DNA of 7,536 bases, taken from Alphaproteobacteria bacterium (GTDB lineage: Bacteria; Pseudomonadota; Alphaproteobacteria; UBA9219). Made by a program: the position numbers and the translations under genes. Location of the stretch: the NCBI GenBank assembly GCA_028693775.1, contig JAQUUS010000073.1, forward strand, positions 1-7,536, written 5' to 3'. This document shows, one piece after another, positions 1 through 5,800 of the stretch. Position 1 is the first letter of the stretch, and each line of letters begins with the position of its first letter. The notes beneath the pieces are model-generated. The model did not search any database. It saw only the letters and a list, made by a program, of their open reading frames with translations, and was not told where the DNA came from.

Positions 1-110
1 CGAGCATCGACAATTAAATCAAATACGAAAACACCAACTCTATCTCCACGGGCGAGGGATACGCCAAGCAGTTCATCGAAATTCACGCCCAAAACACGGC
101 GGATAGACTG

Positions 111-650
111 ATGAAAACCCTGCTCCCCACGCTCAAACAGAAACAGCATTGCGTGCTGAATTCGGAAGAAGGCGAACGGATCCAGAAGGAATACGAAACC
201 AGGCACACCGTCCTGATTGCCAACCGCCATGCCGTGGACGAAGTCGATCCGCGCAAATATTATCTTTTAGCCAAGTCAAAAAGCGACAAACTGAAATACA
301 ACAACAGCCCAATGGCATTCTACGAACTGGTCACCAACTACGAACTCGCGATGCGTTACGGCGAATACACCCACGGCTTCAGCCCGTCGAACCCCGCACG
401 CGAGCTCTACAACATTGCGAACGGAGCGATGGAAGAATCCCCCTGCGAAGTTCCCGAGATCTACAGAAAAATGGCGCGCGCGGCGCTTGAAAAATACAAA
501 GACAGCCCGCGCCCCGACTGCGGGGTCACGGTGCGGAATTGCCTGAAGATGCTAGACCGCAACGCCCAATACGCCGAAGCCCGGCGCCCCGGCCAACCCC
601 GGCCGAACGCAAACACCACCCAACATGCTTATGGAAGTAAGATTCTTTGA
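111..650 (+). CDS. Hypothetical protein, 5' end uncertain or broken
   Basis: I do not recognise this protein. From the ATG at 111 it has 179 residues, is hydrophilic, and shows no signal peptide or membrane segment. It is rich in Tyr, Asn, Glu and Arg in the middle, and its last 30 residues are rich in Pro, Ala and Asn. The reading frame looks coding (third positions mostly C or G) well before the ATG, back to about position 18 (KYENTNSIST, GEGYAKQFIEIHAQ). There it meets an in-frame TAA at 15-17. No ATG, GTG or TTG lies in frame between the stop and 111, and only a weak GGA-like purine patch precedes 111. The gene may therefore be the remnant of a longer one cut by a nonsense mutation or frameshift, or it may use a rare start codon. 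Its 3' end overlaps the convergent GGDEF gene by 125 bases. Codon use favours this strand as coding up to about 620. Confidence 0.6.
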   Translation: MKTLLPTLKQKQHCVLNSEEGERIQKEYETRHTVLIANRHAVDEVDPRKYYLLAKSKSDKLKYNNSPMAFYELVTNYELAMRYGEYTHGFSPSNPARELYNIANGAMEESPCEVPEIYRKMARAALEKYKDSPRPDCGVTVRNCLKMLDRNAQYAEARRPGQPRPNANTTQHAYGSKIL

Positions 651-1671
651 CGGGCGCGCAAACAACCCTGTTGCGCCCGGTCTGCTTGGCCTCATACATG
701 GCCTGATCGGCGCGCGCAATCAGCGTTTCGCTGTCGTCGCCCGGCTCGCACTGAGCCGCGCCGACAGAAATCGTCACAGTGCCCAGAGTCTCGTTTGTGC
801 CGCGCTTGGTGACCTTTTTGTTGGCAAGGCCGCTGCGCAAATGATCGGCAACGCGCTTGGCGTCTTCCAGCCGCGTATTGGGAAGAATAATAACGAACTC
901 CTCCCCGCCATAACGCGCGATCACGTCGCGGCCCTTGAGGTTTTCGACCAGCGTCCGGGCAACAAGGCGCAAAACCTGATCGCCGACCAAATGGCCGTGC
1001 AAATCGTTGAACTTCTTGAAATGATCGATATCGACCATCAGCAGAACCATCGGAAGATTCTGCTCGCGGGCTTCGCCGATAGTCCTGACAACCTCGCGGT
1101 CGAAGAACTTCCTGTTGCCGATCTCGGTCAGCGGATCGATCTGGGCCTCATGATGGGCGCGGTCGAAATCGTCGCGAACGGCCACAAGCTGAGCCGACGT
1201 ATCCGCGAGTTCTTTCTGAAGCGTTTCGTTCTGCTTGAAAACGGCCTGCGTTTCGCTGGTGATTTTCTTGACCGCCTCGTGCAACGCCTCGATGCTCTTC
1301 GCTGTTTTCAATTTACCGGAAAACATATCGAGGTTTTCGCCGAACTGGCCGGTTTCCCTTGCCGACGTTTCAATCAGGGCCATAACCTTCTTAACCTCGG
1401 CCTCGATCGCCTTGTCAGCCTGCTTGACGGCCTCGCGATCTTCGTCACCGACGATAAACTTGTAAAAAAGCTCTTCGCAAATATGCTGAGTGATGCGGCC
1501 CTGCCCATACGCCTTTTCATAAGCGGTATTGAGCGCGGGCGTATTGCCCGAGGCATAGACATAATAGACTGCATAATTCCGGGGCGTCGGAGAGACGCCA
1601 TCGCGCATCATGCGATCAAGCGCCTGTTTTGACCAAAGGCCCGCCTTATAAGTTTCAGCGCCAACAACCAA
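526..1671 (-). CDS. GGDEF-domain diguanylate cyclase
   Basis: This protein likely makes cyclic di-GMP from two GTP. It has no membrane segment, so it should be cytoplasmic. Numbering from the upstream GTG at 1686, residues 1-140 form a helical N-terminal region (YYVYASGNTP, then EELFYKFI) that I cannot name. A probable coiled coil covers about 145-180. The GGDEF domain covers about 180-343, with DPLTEIGNRKFF at 184, VDIDHFKKFND near 218 and the active-site GGEEF at 260-264. The inhibitory site reads KGRD (251-254) in place of RxxD, so feedback by c-di-GMP may be weakened. I chose the TTG at 1669-1671 as start because AGGAGA lies six bases upstream; the longer GTG start at 1686 would place that ribosome site inside the gene. 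The 43 residues after the domain (CAPVKESYFHKHVG onward) are Gly/Arg-rich, overlap the convergent gene and may not be conserved. It follows ligA closely and is probably co-transcribed with it. Confidence 0.9.
   Translation of the reverse strand: MVVGAETYKAGLWSKQALDRMMRDGVSPTPRNYAVYYVYASGNTPALNTAYEKAYGQGRITQHICEELFYKFIVGDEDREAVKQADKAIEAEVKKVMALIETSARETGQFGENLDMFSGKLKTAKSIEALHEAVKKITSETQAVFKQNETLQKELADTSAQLVAVRDDFDRAHHEAQIDPLTEIGNRKFFDREVVRTIGEAREQNLPMVLLMVDIDHFKKFNDLHGHLVGDQVLRLVARTLVENLKGRDVIARYGGEEFVIILPNTRLEDAKRVADHLRSGLANKKVTKRGTNETLGTVTISVGAAQCEPGDDSETLIARADQAMYEAKQTGRNRVVCAPVKESYFHKHVGWCLRSAGVGRGAGLRRIGRCGLASSGNSAP
651..679. repeat. Inverted repeat at the convergent gene junction
   Basis: CGGGCGC (651-657) is complementary to GCGCCCG (673-679). 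Inside it AACA (661-664) pairs with TGTT (669-672) around the loop ACCC, leaving a three-base bulge. It begins right after the stop codon of the rightward gene and lies inside the C-terminal codons of the leftward GGDEF gene. Neither side carries a T-run, so it is not a classical intrinsic terminator. It could still mark the transcript end of the rightward gene. Confidence 0.35.
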
Positions 1672-1677
1672 GAAAAA

Positions 1678-1683
1678 TCTCCT
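1678..1683 (-). promoter_or_regulatory. Ribosome binding site deciding a TTG start
   Basis: On the - strand the sequence reads GTG-AGGAGA-TTTTTC-TTG. AGGAGA is a near-perfect Shine-Dalgarno sequence placed six bases from the TTG at 1669-1671. The GTG at 1684-1686 has no comparable site upstream. This supports starting the diguanylate cyclase at the TTG, about 36 bases after the ligA stop codon. Confidence 0.65.
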
Positions 1684-1707
1684 CACTCCGCAAGGAAAAC
1701 CAGCAAG

Positions 1708-3786
1708 CTAGGACTGCACCAAAGCCGTCCACGCCGCTTCGTCCAAAACGACAACACCCAAAGCGCGGGCTTTTTCGGCTTTGCTTCCGGGATTGTCTCC
1801 GACAACGACGTAGTCCGTTTTCGAAGAGACGGTCTCGACAACTTTCGCCCCCAAGCTTTCGGCTTTTGCCTTGGCTTCCTCACGGGTCATCGTAATCAAT
1901 GTTCCGGTAAATACAACTCTTTTTCCGGAGACCGGAGAAGCCGAAGGGCCTTGAGAAACGACGCAAGGCTCGACCGTCACAAAAGAAGTCAATGCGTCAA
2001 TGACTTCGAGGTTATGAGGTTCTTCGAAAAAATCGACGATGTCCTGAGCGATAAGCGGGCCGATCTGATCGACGGACTCGAGCTCGCGCCGCGCAGGCGA
2101 ATCCGAATCGGCGGCCTGCACCATAGCCGAGCGCCAGTCCTGCAAATTAAGATAAGTCCGCGCGAGCAATTTTGCCGTCGCCTCGCCGACCTGAGGGATT
2201 CCAAGCGCATAAATAAAGCGTTCGAACGATATAACGCGGCGCGCGTCGATAGCCGCCAGCAGCTTGTCGACAGACTTTTCGCCCCATCCCTTGCGCCCGG
2301 CCAAAACCTCGCGATGGTCCTTCAGCCTGAAAATATCGGCAGGAGAATGAATAATCCCCTCGCCATAAAGCTCGCGCACGCGCTCGTCGCCAAAGCCCTC
2401 TATATTGAAAGCAAGCCTGCTCGTAAAATGCCGCAACCTCTCAACGGCCTGCGCCGGGCACACCAGCCCGCCGGTACAGCGGCGCACAGCCATGCCGTCC
2501 TCGCGCACGGCCAAAGAGCCACATACAGGGCAATGCGAGGGGAATACGAACGCAGGCAAATCCGCAGGACTCTTCTGCTCATCGATTCCCAAAACCTGCG
2601 GAATGACATCCCCCGCCCGCTGAATGCGAACGATGGCGCCCTCGCGAATATTCTTCCGCGCAATCTCGTCTTCGTTATGAAGCGTGGCATGGCTCACAAC
2701 CACGCCGCCGACGGTCACGGGCTCCAGAACGGCAACGGGCGTCAAAGCCCCCGTGCGCCCGACCTGAATCTCGATCCTGAGAAGCCGCGTCTCGGCCTGC
2801 TCGGCGGCAAACTTGTGCGCGACGGCCCAACGCGGCGAGCGGCTGATAAAGCCGAGCCGTTCCTGCAAAGCCGTCGAGTTCACCTTATAAACAACCCCGT
2901 CGATATCGAACGGAAGCTCGAACCTCCCGTCCCCGATCTCGCGGTAATAGCGCAGCAACTCCTCCGTCCCCGCGCAAAGGCGCGACGGCCCGTTGAGTGC
3001 GAACCCCCATTCGGCCAAAGCCTTCCGCAAAGCATCCTGCGTTTCGAACCGAACGTCGTCCGAGCCGAGCGCATAGGCAAAAAAGCGCAAAGGCCTCTTC
3101 GCCGAAACCTCCGGATCGAGCTGCCGAACGCTGCCTGCCGCCGCGTTGCGCGGATTGGCGAAAACGTCTTCGCCCTCTTTTTCGCGCCGCTCGTTAAGCT
3201 TGAAAAAGTCGTCGCGGTTCATATATATCTCGCCGCGAACCTCAACAACCTTCGGATACGCCCCCCGAAGCGTCTTTGGCACATCCGCAATGGTCCGAAC
3301 GTTGGCAGTGATGTTCTCGCCCGTGGTTCCGTCGCCGCGCGTGGCAGCGACGGTCAGTGCGCCGTCCTCATAGCGCAACGAACAGGACAGCCCGTCGATC
3401 TTCGGCTCGGCCATAAACTCAAGCGGCGCGTCTTCCGGCAAAGACAAAAACCTGCGAATGCGCGCGGCGAAATCGGTCACATCCTCGTCCGAAAACGCGT
3501 TAGCCAAAGACAGCATGGGAACGGCATGCTTCACCTTCCCGAATCCCGCCGCCGGAGCAGCCCCGACCCTCGTTTCCGGATCGTCGGCAGGCCTCAAATG
3601 AGGGAACTGCTCCAAAAGCGCCCTATAGCGAGCACGCAAAGAGTCGTACTCGGCGTCCGAAATGCCCGGCGCGTCTTTTTGATAATAGGCCGCATCGTGG
3701 TGCGCGATTTCGCTGGCCATGGCCGCAAGTTCCGCGCTGGCCTCGAGCTCCGTAACCCCTGACGGTATCGTCGTTTTTTTCTTCAT
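1708..3786 (-). CDS. ligA: NAD-dependent DNA ligase LigA
   Basis: LigA seals nicks with 5'-phosphate and 3'-OH ends during replication and repair, using NAD+ to form an enzyme-AMP intermediate. From the ATG at 3784-3786 it has 692 residues, normal for the family, and every domain looks intact. In 692-residue numbering: the N-terminal Ia domain with YYxxDAPxISDAEYD (about 34-48); the adenylation domain with the catalytic lysine in KIDG (K129); RGE at 184-186; FDIDGVVYKVN near 293; WAVAHKF near 320; an OB fold; a zinc finger with C419, C422, C437 and C443; helix-hairpin-helix motifs (about 460-585); and a BRCT domain (about 621-692, GKRVVFTGTL). A TTG at 3804 would add six residues (MGHYGT), but it has no better ribosome site. 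The gene is divergent from the phosphoesterase, and the GGDEF gene begins just after its TAG stop. No frameshift or missing key residue is seen. Confidence 0.98.
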   Translation of the reverse strand: MKKKTTIPSGVTELEASAELAAMASEIAHHDAAYYQKDAPGISDAEYDSLRARYRALLEQFPHLRPADDPETRVGAAPAAGFGKVKHAVPMLSLANAFSDEDVTDFAARIRRFLSLPEDAPLEFMAEPKIDGLSCSLRYEDGALTVAATRGDGTTGENITANVRTIADVPKTLRGAYPKVVEVRGEIYMNRDDFFKLNERREKEGEDVFANPRNAAAGSVRQLDPEVSAKRPLRFFAYALGSDDVRFETQDALRKALAEWGFALNGPSRLCAGTEELLRYYREIGDGRFELPFDIDGVVYKVNSTALQERLGFISRSPRWAVAHKFAAEQAETRLLRIEIQVGRTGALTPVAVLEPVTVGGVVVSHATLHNEDEIARKNIREGAIVRIQRAGDVIPQVLGIDEQKSPADLPAFVFPSHCPVCGSLAVREDGMAVRRCTGGLVCPAQAVERLRHFTSRLAFNIEGFGDERVRELYGEGIIHSPADIFRLKDHREVLAGRKGWGEKSVDKLLAAIDARRVISFERFIYALGIPQVGEATAKLLARTYLNLQDWRSAMVQAADSDSPARRELESVDQIGPLIAQDIVDFFEEPHNLEVIDALTSFVTVEPCVVSQGPSASPVSGKRVVFTGTLITMTREEAKAKAESLGAKVVETVSSKTDYVVVGDNPGSKAEKARALGVVVLDEAAWTALVQS

Positions 3787-3923
3787 TGTCCCATAGTGCC
3801 CCAACCATACGGCAAGTCAAGAACACGCATCCCCAGAATAAAGCTTGCCCCGCGCCTGAATATGTTATCCTGCCGCTGCGGATATTTGCGAAAGTCATAA
3901 AAGGAATTCGAAGGAATTCAAGA
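3787..3923. promoter_or_regulatory. Divergent intergenic region, ligA and phosphoesterase
   Basis: This 137-base region must hold promoters for both directions. Rightward, TGT-TATCCT (3863-3871) is an extended -10 element, with TTGCCC at 3845-3850 as a weak -35 at a short spacing; transcription would begin near 3878. Leftward, TTGACT (3820-3815, - strand) is a good -35, but the -10 below it is poor (ACTATG or CTATGG at about 3797-3791). If that pair is used, the ligA mRNA would begin within a few bases of the ATG at 3786, and ligA could be read from an almost leaderless transcript. ligA also lacks a convincing Shine-Dalgarno sequence, with only GGGA two bases before the ATG. Confidence 0.4.
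3901..3920 (+). repeat. Tandem 10-base repeat duplicating a ribosome site
   Basis: Two back-to-back copies of AAGGAATTC(G/A) occur at 3901-3910 and 3911-3920, differing only in the last base. Each holds an AAGGA Shine-Dalgarno core. The second copy is eight bases from the phosphoesterase ATG at 3924 and is the natural ribosome site. The first is 18 bases away, too far for direct initiation, and might act as a standby site or simply be a recent duplication. Confidence 0.6.
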
Positions 3924-4619
3924 ATGAAAATCGCGGTGATTTCGGACACGCACGCGCAGTGGAGCAAATTGAAGGTTCCCGAATGCGACCTGCTGATCTC
4001 GACCGGAGACTACTCCGGCTATCAGGGAAACGAAGGCGAATTCCGGTTTTTCCACAAATGGCTCAACAAACAGCCCGCAAAGCACATCGTCTCCTGTCAG
4101 GGAAACCACGAAGTCTGGGTCCAGAACAATCTGGACAAAGCGCGCGAAATCGCGGCCGAAGTCGCGCCGCGCGTACATTTCATGGTGGAAGGCGGGCTTG
4201 AAATCGAAGGGATCAAAATCTGGTGCAGCCCGGTCACACCGATGTTCTACAACTGGGCCTGGAACGTAAACCCAGGCGCGGCAATCCAAGCCTATTGGAA
4301 GCTCATTCCTGACGACACCGAAATCCTCGTGACGCACGGCCCGCCTGCCGGAATTCTCGACACCTGCGAACCCGACGGCATACCGCTAGGCTGCCCGTCG
4401 CTGCGCGAGAGAATTCGCGAACTGAACCACCTGAAGCTCCACGTCTTCGGGCACATCCACTCCAGCTCCGGAAGTTGCGAAAAAGACGGGATCCGCTTCA
4501 TCAACGCGTCGGTGTGCAACGAACGATACGAACCCGTCAACGGAGTCAAAATCTACGACTTCCCGGCTCCCGCAAGGCCCGGCCCCCTGCCGCGCGGACG
4601 CTCGTTAACCCAAGGTTGA
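3924..4619 (+). CDS. Metallophosphoesterase, MPPED-like
   Basis: This 231-residue calcineurin-type phosphoesterase carries the full two-metal motif set: SDTH (D8, H10), GD (D29), GNHE (N61, H62), VTHGPP (H138) and FGHIH (H177, H179). The order and wording (GVKIWCSP-like strand, WKLIPD, THGPPAGILD, GCPSLRERI, LHVFGHIHSSSG, FINASVCNERYEPVN) match the MPPED1/MPPED2 (UPF0046) family. Members hydrolyse phosphodiesters such as cyclic nucleotides in vitro; the natural substrate here is unknown. Mammalian MPPED2 has Gly where this protein keeps the metal-binding His of GHIH, so this enzyme should be fully active. No signal peptide is seen, so it should be cytoplasmic. The start is the ATG at 3924, with AAGGA eight bases upstream, rather than the in-frame ATG at 3786 that overlaps the ligA start. 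The last 17 residues are Pro/Arg-rich. The cysE leader promoter starts three bases after its stop. Confidence 0.92.
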   Translation: MKIAVISDTHAQWSKLKVPECDLLISTGDYSGYQGNEGEFRFFHKWLNKQPAKHIVSCQGNHEVWVQNNLDKAREIAAEVAPRVHFMVEGGLEIEGIKIWCSPVTPMFYNWAWNVNPGAAIQAYWKLIPDDTEILVTHGPPAGILDTCEPDGIPLGCPSLRERIRELNHLKLHVFGHIHSSSGSCEKDGIRFINASVCNERYEPVNGVKIYDFPAPARPGPLPRGRSLTQG

Positions 4620-4621
4620 GC

Positions 4622-4650
4622 TTGACTATCGTGAAACGAGGCCATACGAT
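4622..4650 (+). promoter_or_regulatory. Promoter of the cysE leader transcript
   Basis: TTGACT (4622-4627, five of six matches to TTGACA) and TACGAT (4645-4650, four of six matches to TATAAT) are separated by exactly 17 bases. Transcription should begin near 4657, giving a cysE leader of about 139 bases that includes the small Cys-rich reading frame. The -35 starts two bases after the phosphoesterase stop codon, so cysE does not depend on read-through. The -10 lies within an imperfect dyad, CCATA (4642-4646) with TATGG (4664-4668) and ACGA (4646-4649) with TCGT (4655-4658), which could be a regulator site. Confidence 0.65.
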
Positions 4651-4680
4651 TATGTCGTTCTAATATGGAGCCGTATTCCC

Positions 4681-4713
4681 ATGACCCTGTGTTGTTGTTG
4701 TCCCTCGCTATAG
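4681..4713 (+). CDS. Poly-cysteine leader peptide of cysE (MTLCCCCPSL)
   Basis: A ten-codon reading frame starts at ATG 4681 and stops at TAG 4711-4713. It encodes Met-Thr-Leu, four Cys in a row (TGT at 4690-4701), then Pro-Ser-Leu. GGAG (4667-4670) lies ten bases before the ATG, a slightly long but workable spacing. It sits between a good promoter and cysE, the first committed enzyme of cysteine synthesis, so the run of Cys codons fits a classical sensor of charged tRNA-Cys. All four codons are TGT, while by hand count the larger genes here use TGC about four times as often as TGT; the rarer codon would favour stalling. Poly-cysteine leader peptides that sense cysteine are known in mycobacteria; I do not know of one described for this lineage. 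The alternative is that a chance GTT repeat happens to fall in this frame. The peptide itself probably has no other job. Confidence 0.72.
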   Translation: MTLCCCCPSL

Positions 4714-4795
4714 CGCCCTCCAAGGGCTTCGTTCGCGGTTTTTGCAAAGCAACAACGCAACCGGCCCCATCGCCGGACACACAGGGAGAATAAAA
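4681..4795 (+). promoter_or_regulatory. cysE attenuator-like RNA leader with alternative pairings
   Basis: Two mutually exclusive pairings involve the Cys codons. In pairing A, 4688-4699 matches 4748-4759 over 12 base pairs (two are G-U), locking up almost the whole Cys run. In pairing B, CCCTGTGT (4685-4692) is a perfect 8-base complement of ACACAGGG (4779-4786), which includes most of the cysE Shine-Dalgarno AGGGAG (4783-4788). Smaller helices are GCCCT/AGGGC (4715-4719 with 4723-4727), CGGTT/AACCG (4736-4740 with 4759-4763) and CCGGC/GCCGG (4761-4765 with 4772-4776). A ribosome stalled on the Cys codons would block A and B and leave the cysE ribosome site open. T5 at 4739-4743 does not directly follow a strong stem, so control of translation, or Rho, fits better than an intrinsic terminator. 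The pairings are read from the sequence; the regulation is inferred. Confidence 0.6.
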
Positions 4796-5653
4796 ATGGA
4801 TACAACGCCCGGTTTTTCAATCCTTTCCGATTCCGACATCCAGATCGTCAAAAGCGTATGGGAGAGCATTCGCGTCTCGGCCCGCCGCATGATCGAAGAA
4901 AATCCCGTCCTCAAGCCGCTCGGCCAGTACGCCGTACTCGAAAGCGCCGACTTCGCAACGGGCCTCAGCCGCGTCCTCGCCCGGCAACACCTCGACATCT
5001 ACGTCCTCAGCCGGGACCTCGCAGAGCTTTTCCGCTCGGTCTACGAACAAGCGCCGGGCCTCGTCGCCGTGGCAGCCGCAGATCTCGTCTCGGTGACCTC
5101 GCGCGACCCGGCAGCCACAGACCCGCTCTATCCGTTCCTCCACTTCAAAGGCTACCACGCGCTCCAGCTTCACCGGATCGCGCACTGGTTCTGGCAGAAC
5201 GGCCAAAAAGACACGGCGGTGTTTCTCCAAAACCGCAGCAGCATCCTCTACGCCGTTGACATCCACCCGGCCGCAAAAATCGGCAAAGGGATCATGTTCG
5301 ATCACGCGCACAGCATCGTGATCGGCGAAACGGCGGTGGTAGGCGACAACGTGTCGATGCTGCACGAAGTAACCCTCGGCGGCACAGGCAAAGAGCGCGG
5401 CGACCGTCATCCGAAAGTGCGCAACGGCGTCATGATCGGAGCGGGAGCAAAAATCCTCGGCAACATCGAAATCGGCGAAGGCGCGAGCATCGCGGCAGGA
5501 AGCGTTGTGCTAAATTCGGTCCCCGCGCATACGACGGTCGCGGGCGTCCCGGCGAAGGTCGTGGGCAAACCCAAGTTCGCAACCCCCGCCGTCGAAATGG
5601 ATCAAACTCTTCCCGAAGCCAGCCTCGCCGCCAAGCTTCTCGGAAGAGCTTAA
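4796..5653 (+). CDS. cysE: Serine O-acetyltransferase CysE
   Basis: CysE transfers acetyl from acetyl-CoA to serine, giving O-acetylserine for CysK. From ATG 4796 it has 285 residues. Residues 1-150 are the helical SAT domain (HALQLHRIAHWFW near 121-133), followed by the left-handed beta-helix of hexapeptide repeats. Counterparts of E. coli D143 and H158 are D155 (VDIHP) and H170 (FDHAHSI); R204 and H205 in GDRHP correspond to R192 and H193. GVMIGAGAKILGN and GVPAKVVGKP are typical. The start at 4796 has AGGGAG seven bases upstream; a TTG at 4742 in the same frame is not supported. The protein ends Leu-Gly-Arg-Ala and lacks the C-terminal Ile that docks into CysK in E. coli, so the usual cysteine synthase complex may not form. 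It contains no Cys at all, which would let it be made during cysteine starvation. Expression is probably controlled by the poly-Cys leader. Confidence 0.97.
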   Translation: MDTTPGFSILSDSDIQIVKSVWESIRVSARRMIEENPVLKPLGQYAVLESADFATGLSRVLARQHLDIYVLSRDLAELFRSVYEQAPGLVAVAAADLVSVTSRDPAATDPLYPFLHFKGYHALQLHRIAHWFWQNGQKDTAVFLQNRSSILYAVDIHPAAKIGKGIMFDHAHSIVIGETAVVGDNVSMLHEVTLGGTGKERGDRHPKVRNGVMIGAGAKILGNIEIGEGASIAAGSVVLNSVPAHTTVAGVPAKVVGKPKFATPAVEMDQTLPEASLAAKLLGRA

Positions 5654-5672
5654 CCATAAGCAGGGAGAACGC

Positions 5673-5698
5673 CGCCCCTGCGCGGGCGCGCAGGGGCG
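5673..5698 (+). terminator. Strong GC-rich stem-loop after cysE, possible transcript end
   Basis: CGCCCCTGCGC (5673-5683) and GCGCAGGGGCG (5688-5698) form a perfect 11-base-pair stem with the four-base loop GGGC, 19 bases after the cysE stop codon. It is followed by AAAATATC rather than a T-run, so it is not a textbook intrinsic terminator. It may protect the cysE mRNA 3' end or terminate with help. In the - strand direction it is not followed by a T-run either. Confidence 0.45.
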
Positions 5699-5730
5699 AA
5701 AATATCGACACCGCATCAACAATATACGAC

Positions 5731-5754
5731 GGACACCGCCCCAAAGCGGCGTCC
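5731..5754 (+). repeat. Second stem-loop in the cysE downstream spacer
   Basis: GGACACCGC (5731-5739) pairs with GCGGCGTCC (5746-5754) with a single A-C mismatch around the loop CCCAAA. It lies 32 bases after the stronger stem-loop and about 40 bases before the next promoter. No T-run follows. Two stems in tandem suggest a 3' boundary for the cysE transcript, but the function is open. Confidence 0.35.
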
Positions 5755-5771
5755 CGGCGCACCGAATTGCC

Positions 5772-5800
5772 TACTGAAAATAATAGAAAAGTTATATAAT
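5772..5800 (+). promoter_or_regulatory. Promoter of the small membrane protein gene
   Basis: TATAAT at 5795-5800 is a perfect -10 element in a notably AT-rich patch (about 5765-5840) between GC-rich genes. The position 17 bases upstream reads TACTGA (5772-5777), a poor -35; TTGCCT at 5767-5772 is too far, at 22 bases. Transcription should start near 5807, giving a leader of about 30 bases. The gene is thus likely expressed apart from cysE. Confidence 0.55.

Noticed and set aside
625..1632. A 335-codon open frame on the + strand opposite the GGDEF gene
   Set aside because: It is antisense to an intact GGDEF domain and shows no family motif or ribosome site.
1951..3762. A 603-codon open frame on the + strand opposite ligA
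   Set aside because: It is a shadow of ligA, whose complete domain set on the - strand is unambiguous. The shadow protein is Arg/Pro-rich with no motif.
4715..4743. GCCCT/AGGGC hairpin plus T5 as an intrinsic terminator in the cysE leader
   Set aside because: Eleven bases separate the five-base-pair stem from the T-run, so it does not have terminator geometry. I kept translational control as the preferred model.
4665..4793. A 42-codon frame from ATG 4665 across the cysE leader (starts MEPYSHDPVLLLSL), ending three bases before cysE
   Set aside because: It reads the same GTT repeat as Leu codons, but has no ribosome site before its ATG and no resemblance to a known protein. The Cys-coding frame has GGAG upstream and a fitting downstream pathway. 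It remains the main competing reading.
4681..4795. A metabolite riboswitch (for example a SAM type) before cysE
   Set aside because: I could not match the conserved cores of the SAM riboswitch classes, and the Cys-codon frame explains the leader better.
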